This document shows, piece after piece, positions 31,104 to 34,162 of a stretch of 34,162 nucleotides of DNA. Both the position numbers and the translations under genes were made by a program. The notes under the pieces are model-generated. The model saw only the letters and a list, made by a program, of their open reading frames with translations, did no database searches and was not told where the DNA came from. The DNA is from Alcaligenaceae bacterium. GTDB lineage: Bacteria > Pseudomonadota > Gammaproteobacteria > Burkholderiales > Burkholderiaceae_B. Location: contig CANCOC010000034.1 of the NCBI GenBank assembly GCA_947379755.1, positions 1-34,162 of the forward strand, given 5' to 3'. The first letter of the stretch is position 1, and each line of letters starts with the position of its first letter.

Positions 31104-31892
31104 TCAGGCGAACAGTGTGGCGAGCGCTTGTCCGGGTTCGTCCGCGCGCATGAAGGCCTCGCCAACCAGAAAGGCATTGACGCCATGCTGGCGCATGCGC
31201 TGCACATCTTCGATCTGCAGGATGCCGCTTTCGGTCACGACACGCTTGCCTGCAGGGATGCCAGGCAACAGATCAATGGTGTTCTGTAGTGATGTTTCAA
31301 AGGTGCGCAGGTTGCGATTGTTGATGCCGAGTAATGCGGTCTGCATGCCGAGTGCAAGCTCAAGCTCCCTGGCATCGTGTACTTCAACCAGTACATCCAT
31401 CCCCAGTTCAGAGGCGCAGGCTTCAAAATCCAGCAGCTGAGCCTGACTGAGGGCTGCAACAATCAGCAAAATACAGTCTGCACCCATCGCGCGCGCGGCA
31501 ACGATCTGGTACGGATCGACAATAAAGTCTTTGCGCAGGACTGGGATGGAGCAGGCAGCGCGCGCCTCGCGCAGGTAATCATCGGCACCCTGGAAAAACT
31601 GCACATCGGTCAGCACCGACAGACAGGCTGCACCATGTGCGGCATACGAGGCGGCGATTGCGGCCGGGTTGAAATGCTCACGCAGGATCCCTTTGGATGG
31701 TGAGGCTTTTTTGATCTCCGCAATGACACCGGACTTGCCTGCTGCGATTTTGTCTTCGATGGCCTGGGCAAAACCACGTACATCCTTGCGGGCCTGGGCC
31801 TCACGCAGCAGGTCTGCTTCGCTGCGGACTGTGCGTGCTGCGGCAACTTCCAGGGCTTTGACTGCCAGGATCTTGTTGAGAATATCGCTCAT
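31104..31892 (-). CDS. trpC: Indole-3-glycerol phosphate synthase TrpC
   Basis: Closes the indole ring in tryptophan synthesis, converting 1-(2-carboxyphenylamino)-1-deoxyribulose-5-phosphate to indole-3-glycerol phosphate. 262 aa, a single-domain TIM barrel (not fused to TrpF). Motifs in order: [16 protein letters not shown] (57-72), [40 protein letters not shown] and VTESGI. The ATG at 31892 overlaps the trpD stop in an ATGA arrangement; an earlier in-frame ATG at 31919 lies inside trpD and is not used. Last gene of the trpE-G-D-C unit. Confidence 0.97.
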   Translation of the reverse strand: MSDILNKILAVKALEVAAARTVRSEADLLREAQARKDVRGFAQAIEDKIAAGKSGVIAEIKKASPSKGILREHFNPAAIAASYAAHGAACLSVLTDVQFFQGADDYLREARAACSIPVLRKDFIVDPYQIVAARAMGADCILLIVAALSQAQLLDFEACASELGMDVLVEVHDARELELALGMQTALLGINNRNLRTFETSLQNTIDLLPGIPAGKRVVTESGILQIEDVQRMRQHGVNAFLVGEAFMRADEPGQALATLFA

Positions 31893-32920
31893 GCTGCAAA
31901 TTTCCGTGTGTAGGCACAAAAGGTTTCAAGTTTGTTGCGGGCCGCGCCACTGGCAATGGCTTCGAACGCCATGCCAATACCCTCGGCGATGCTGCTGGCG
32001 TGGTTGCCGACATAGATTGCGAGACCCGCGTTGAAGGCGACGATGTCACGCGCGGTACCTGGCGTGTTGTCGAGTGCCTCGAGTACGAGTGTGCGAGATT
32101 CTTCTTTGCTGGATACTTTGATGGTCCGGTTTGAGGCCATGGGTAGCCCAAAGTCTTCGGGGTGGATTTCATACTCAAGAATATTGCCGTCCTTGAGTTC
32201 GCCCACCAGCGTGCCGGCACCGAGAGATGCTTCATCCATTCCATCCTTGCCATGTACGATCAGGACGTGACGCGAGCCGAGCAATTGCAACACCCGCACC
32301 TGAATGCCGACCAGATCAGCATGAAACACGCCCATCAGCTGATTGGCTGCACCGGCTGGGTTGGTGAGCGGTCCGAGCAGATTGAAAATCGTGCGTACAC
32401 CCAGCTCTTTGCGAACCGGAGCAATGTTTTTCATTGCGCCATGATGCGCAGGCGCAAACATGAAGCCGATTCCTGTCTGCGCGATGCAGTCTGCAACCTG
32501 CTCGGGCGACAAGTTCAGATTGGCGCCGAGCGCCTCGAGCACATCGGCACTGCCTGAGGAGGAGGACGCGCTGCGTCCGCCATGCTTGGCAATCGGCACG
32601 CCTGCGGCGGCAGCGACAAACATCGCCGTGGTTGAAATGTTGAACGTGTTGCTGCCATCGCCTCCTGTGCCGCACATGTCAACCATGTCCTGTGGATTGG
32701 CAACATGCACGGGCGTTGCAAACTCACGCATGACTTGTGCTGCGGCGGTGATTTCACCAATGGTTTCTTTTTTGACACGCAAGCCCATCAGCAGGGCCGC
32801 AGCGATGGTGGGCGACATTTCGCCACGCATCAGCATGCGCATCAGGTGCAGCATCTCATCATGGAAAATTTCACGGTGCTCAATGCAGCGGTGCAGGGCT
32901 TCGCTTGGTGTAATCGACAT
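31889..32920 (-). CDS. trpD: Anthranilate phosphoribosyltransferase TrpD
   Basis: Transfers phosphoribose from PRPP to anthranilate. 343 aa, the usual length. The PRPP-binding glycine loop is [14 protein letters not shown] (84-97), with [21 protein letters not shown] (the second signature) starting at residue 112, and [11 protein letters not shown] following. All essential parts are intact. It starts 2 bp after trpG ends and overlaps trpC by 4 bp, so the three are translated as a tightly coupled set. Confidence 0.97.
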   Translation of the reverse strand: MSITPSEALHRCIEHREIFHDEMLHLMRMLMRGEMSPTIAAALLMGLRVKKETIGEITAAAQVMREFATPVHVANPQDMVDMCGTGGDGSNTFNISTTAMFVAAAAGVPIAKHGGRSASSSSGSADVLEALGANLNLSPEQVADCIAQTGIGFMFAPAHHGAMKNIAPVRKELGVRTIFNLLGPLTNPAGAANQLMGVFHADLVGIQVRVLQLLGSRHVLIVHGKDGMDEASLGAGTLVGELKDGNILEYEIHPEDFGLPMASNRTIKVSSKEESRTLVLEALDNTPGTARDIVAFNAGLAIYVGNHASSIAEGIGMAFEAIASGAARNKLETFCAYTRKFAA

Positions 32921-32922
32921 GC

Positions 32923-33504
32923 TTATTCCTTTTTGCCTGCATCCAGTTTAAGAAAGTTGCGCAACAGCGCATGACCGTGTTCACTCAGGATTGATTCCGG
33001 GTGAAACTGCACGCCATAGACTGGGAGGGTCTTGTGGCGCACACCCATGATTTCGCCATCGGCTGTTTCGGCCGTAATCGCCAGGCAGTCTGGAATCGTC
33101 GCGCGCTCAATCGCAAGCGAGTGGTAGCGAATGACGGTGAAGGGTGAAGGCAGGCCTTTGAACACATCCGAACCTGTATGCGTAATCTCGGAGGTCTTGC
33201 CATGCATGATTTCTTTTGCGCGAATGATCTTGCCGCCAAAGGCTGCGCCGATCGCCTGGTGCCCGAGGCATACACCAAGGATGGGAATCGTCCCTGCATA
33301 ACGCTTGATCACATCAATCGAAATGCCCGCTTCGGCGGGTGAGCACGGACCGGGTGAAATGCAGATGTGATCCGGTGCCAGCGCATCAATCTCGTCGAGC
33401 GTGATCTGGTCGTTACGAAAGACGCGCACATCCTGACCGAGTTCACCAAAATACTGAACCAGGTTGTAGGTAAAGGAGTCATAGTTGTCGAGCATGAGCA
33501 GCAT
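32923..33504 (-). CDS. trpG: Anthranilate synthase component II (glutamine amidotransferase) TrpG
   Basis: Supplies ammonia from glutamine to TrpE; the same chain may also serve aminodeoxychorismate synthase in folate synthesis, as its homologues do. 193 aa, class I amidotransferase. The N-terminal [20 protein letters not shown], oxyanion strand [11 protein letters not shown], nucleophile C79 in [10 protein letters not shown], and H168/E170 in GVQFHPES complete the triad. The ATG at 33504 has AGGAAGAA upstream; the reading frame is open further upstream but homologues start at MLLM. trpE ends 22 bp before it. Confidence 0.97.
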   Translation of the reverse strand: MLLMLDNYDSFTYNLVQYFGELGQDVRVFRNDQITLDEIDALAPDHICISPGPCSPAEAGISIDVIKRYAGTIPILGVCLGHQAIGAAFGGKIIRAKEIMHGKTSEITHTGSDVFKGLPSPFTVIRYHSLAIERATIPDCLAITAETADGEIMGVRHKTLPVYGVQFHPESILSEHGHALLRNFLKLDAGKKE

Positions 33505-33526
33505 ATCGTTCTTCCTGTCTTGTTCT

Positions 33527-34162
33527 TCAGAACGGGTCATCAAGACCGTTTTGGACTTGTTCGGCGGCACGCAGGACTGCGCGTGCCTTGGCTTCGGTTT
33601 CAAGCCATTCTTTTTCGGGATCCGAGTCGGCCACAATCCCGGCGGCTGCCTGCACATACAGCATGCCATCCTTGATAATGCCGGTGCGAATTGCAATCGC
33701 AACATCCATCTCGCCGCCATAGCTGAGGTAGCCTGCCGCACCACCATAGATGCCACGCCTGACGGGTTCGAGTTCATCGATCATCTGCATGGCGCGTACT
33801 TTGGGCGCACCCGTCAGCGTGCCCGCTGGAAAAGAGGCACGCAGCACATCCATGTTGCTCATCCCGGGCAGCAGCGTCCCCGCAACGTTCGAGACCAGAT
33901 GCATCACGTGCGAGTAGCGCTCGATCACCATGGTGTCGGTGACCTCGACCGTGCCGATCTTGGCCACCCGACCCACGTCATTGCGTGCAAGATCGATCAG
34001 CATGACGTGTTCGGCGCGCTCTTTGGGGTCGGCCAGCAACTCTTTGGCGAGCGCCGCGTCTTCTTCGGGGGTGCCACCGCGTTTGCGTGTCCCGGCAAGC
34101 GGACGAATGGTGATGCGAGTTTCTGGTTTGACGCCCTCATCGGCAGGCAGACTTTCCTGGCG
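33527..34162 (-). CDS. trpE: Anthranilate synthase component I TrpE (3' part only)
   Basis: Chorismate-using subunit of anthranilate synthase. The gene runs off the right edge; the visible 211 residues are the C-terminal part of the chorismate-binding domain: [36 protein letters not shown] followed by [36 protein letters not shown] and [20 protein letters not shown], all standard active-site segments. The N-terminal feedback-sensing region is outside the window, so regulation by tryptophan cannot be judged, nor can any trp leader. It is the first of the four trp genes in this window. Confidence 0.97.
   Translation of the reverse strand, partial: RQESLPADEGVKPETRITIRPLAGTRKRGGTPEEDAALAKELLADPKERAEHVMLIDLARNDVGRVAKIGTVEVTDTMVIERYSHVMHLVSNVAGTLLPGMSNMDVLRASFPAGTLTGAPKVRAMQMIDELEPVRRGIYGGAAGYLSYGGEMDVAIAIRTGIIKDGMLYVQAAAGIVADSDPEKEWLETEAKARAVLRAAEQVQNGLDDPF

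Overview
The window is a chromosomal segment of a betaproteobacterium, most likely family Alcaligenaceae (Bordetella, Achromobacter, Advenella and relatives). This rests on recognised protein families and gene order: hslVU-dksA-GTPase, xerC-DUF484-dapF-lpxL-metK, ahcY-(holin-like membrane protein)-metF, slt-cca, trpEGDC, and two orphan Bug-type (TctC) periplasmic receptors of the kind expanded in this family. Most of it is a well-packed housekeeping region. No tRNA, rRNA, insertion sequence, prophage or CRISPR array was seen.

Layout. 1-1342 (minus): branched-chain amino acid ABC binding protein followed by the start of livH, separated by a strong hairpin terminator. 1565-5246 (minus): a GTPase of the CobW/COG0523 family with a long His tract, a DksA lacking the zinc cysteines, then hslV-hslU. 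A heat-shock (sigma-32-like) promoter candidate lies upstream of the GTPase. 5513-9135 (minus): xerC, DUF484, dapF and an LpxL-type acyltransferase. 9251-10927 (plus): a SAM-II-type riboswitch, metK, a terminator and a DUF1289 Cys-motif protein. 10929-14414: an accessory-looking block with a Bug receptor, a 3-hydroxyisobutyrate-dehydrogenase-like enzyme, a carboxymuconolactone-decarboxylase-like protein with a histone-H1-like Lys/Ala tail, and a divergent AHL-lactonase-family metallo-hydrolase. 14453-17383 (plus): SAH riboswitch, ahcY, a structured intercistronic leader ending in a terminator, a small membrane protein and metF. 17400-23786: a second Bug receptor, 5-formyl-THF cyclo-ligase, soluble lytic transglycosylase, CCA-adding enzyme and a MidA-type methyltransferase. 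23801-29676 (minus): RhlE-type RNA helicase with a repetitive RGD-rich tail and a long leader, uracil-DNA glycosylase, a CitE-like lyase, a HIT hydrolase and a two-domain PPK2. 29864-31087 (plus): a SqrR/BigR-type sulfur-sensing repressor with two half-size YeeE/YedE proteins. 31104-34162 (minus): trpE(partial)-trpG-trpD-trpC.

The most interesting theme is RNA-level control of the activated methyl cycle. metK (makes SAM) follows a SAM-II-like aptamer whose 3' pseudoknot strand is also part of a competing hairpin. ahcY (removes SAH) follows an SAH riboswitch. metF (supplies methyl-THF), with its small membrane partner, lies behind a third structured element whose terminator ends two bases before the ribosome binding site. 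The first two resemble known riboswitch classes. I do not recognise the third, and it is the best candidate here for an undescribed regulator. All RNA folds were read by eye and need covariance testing.
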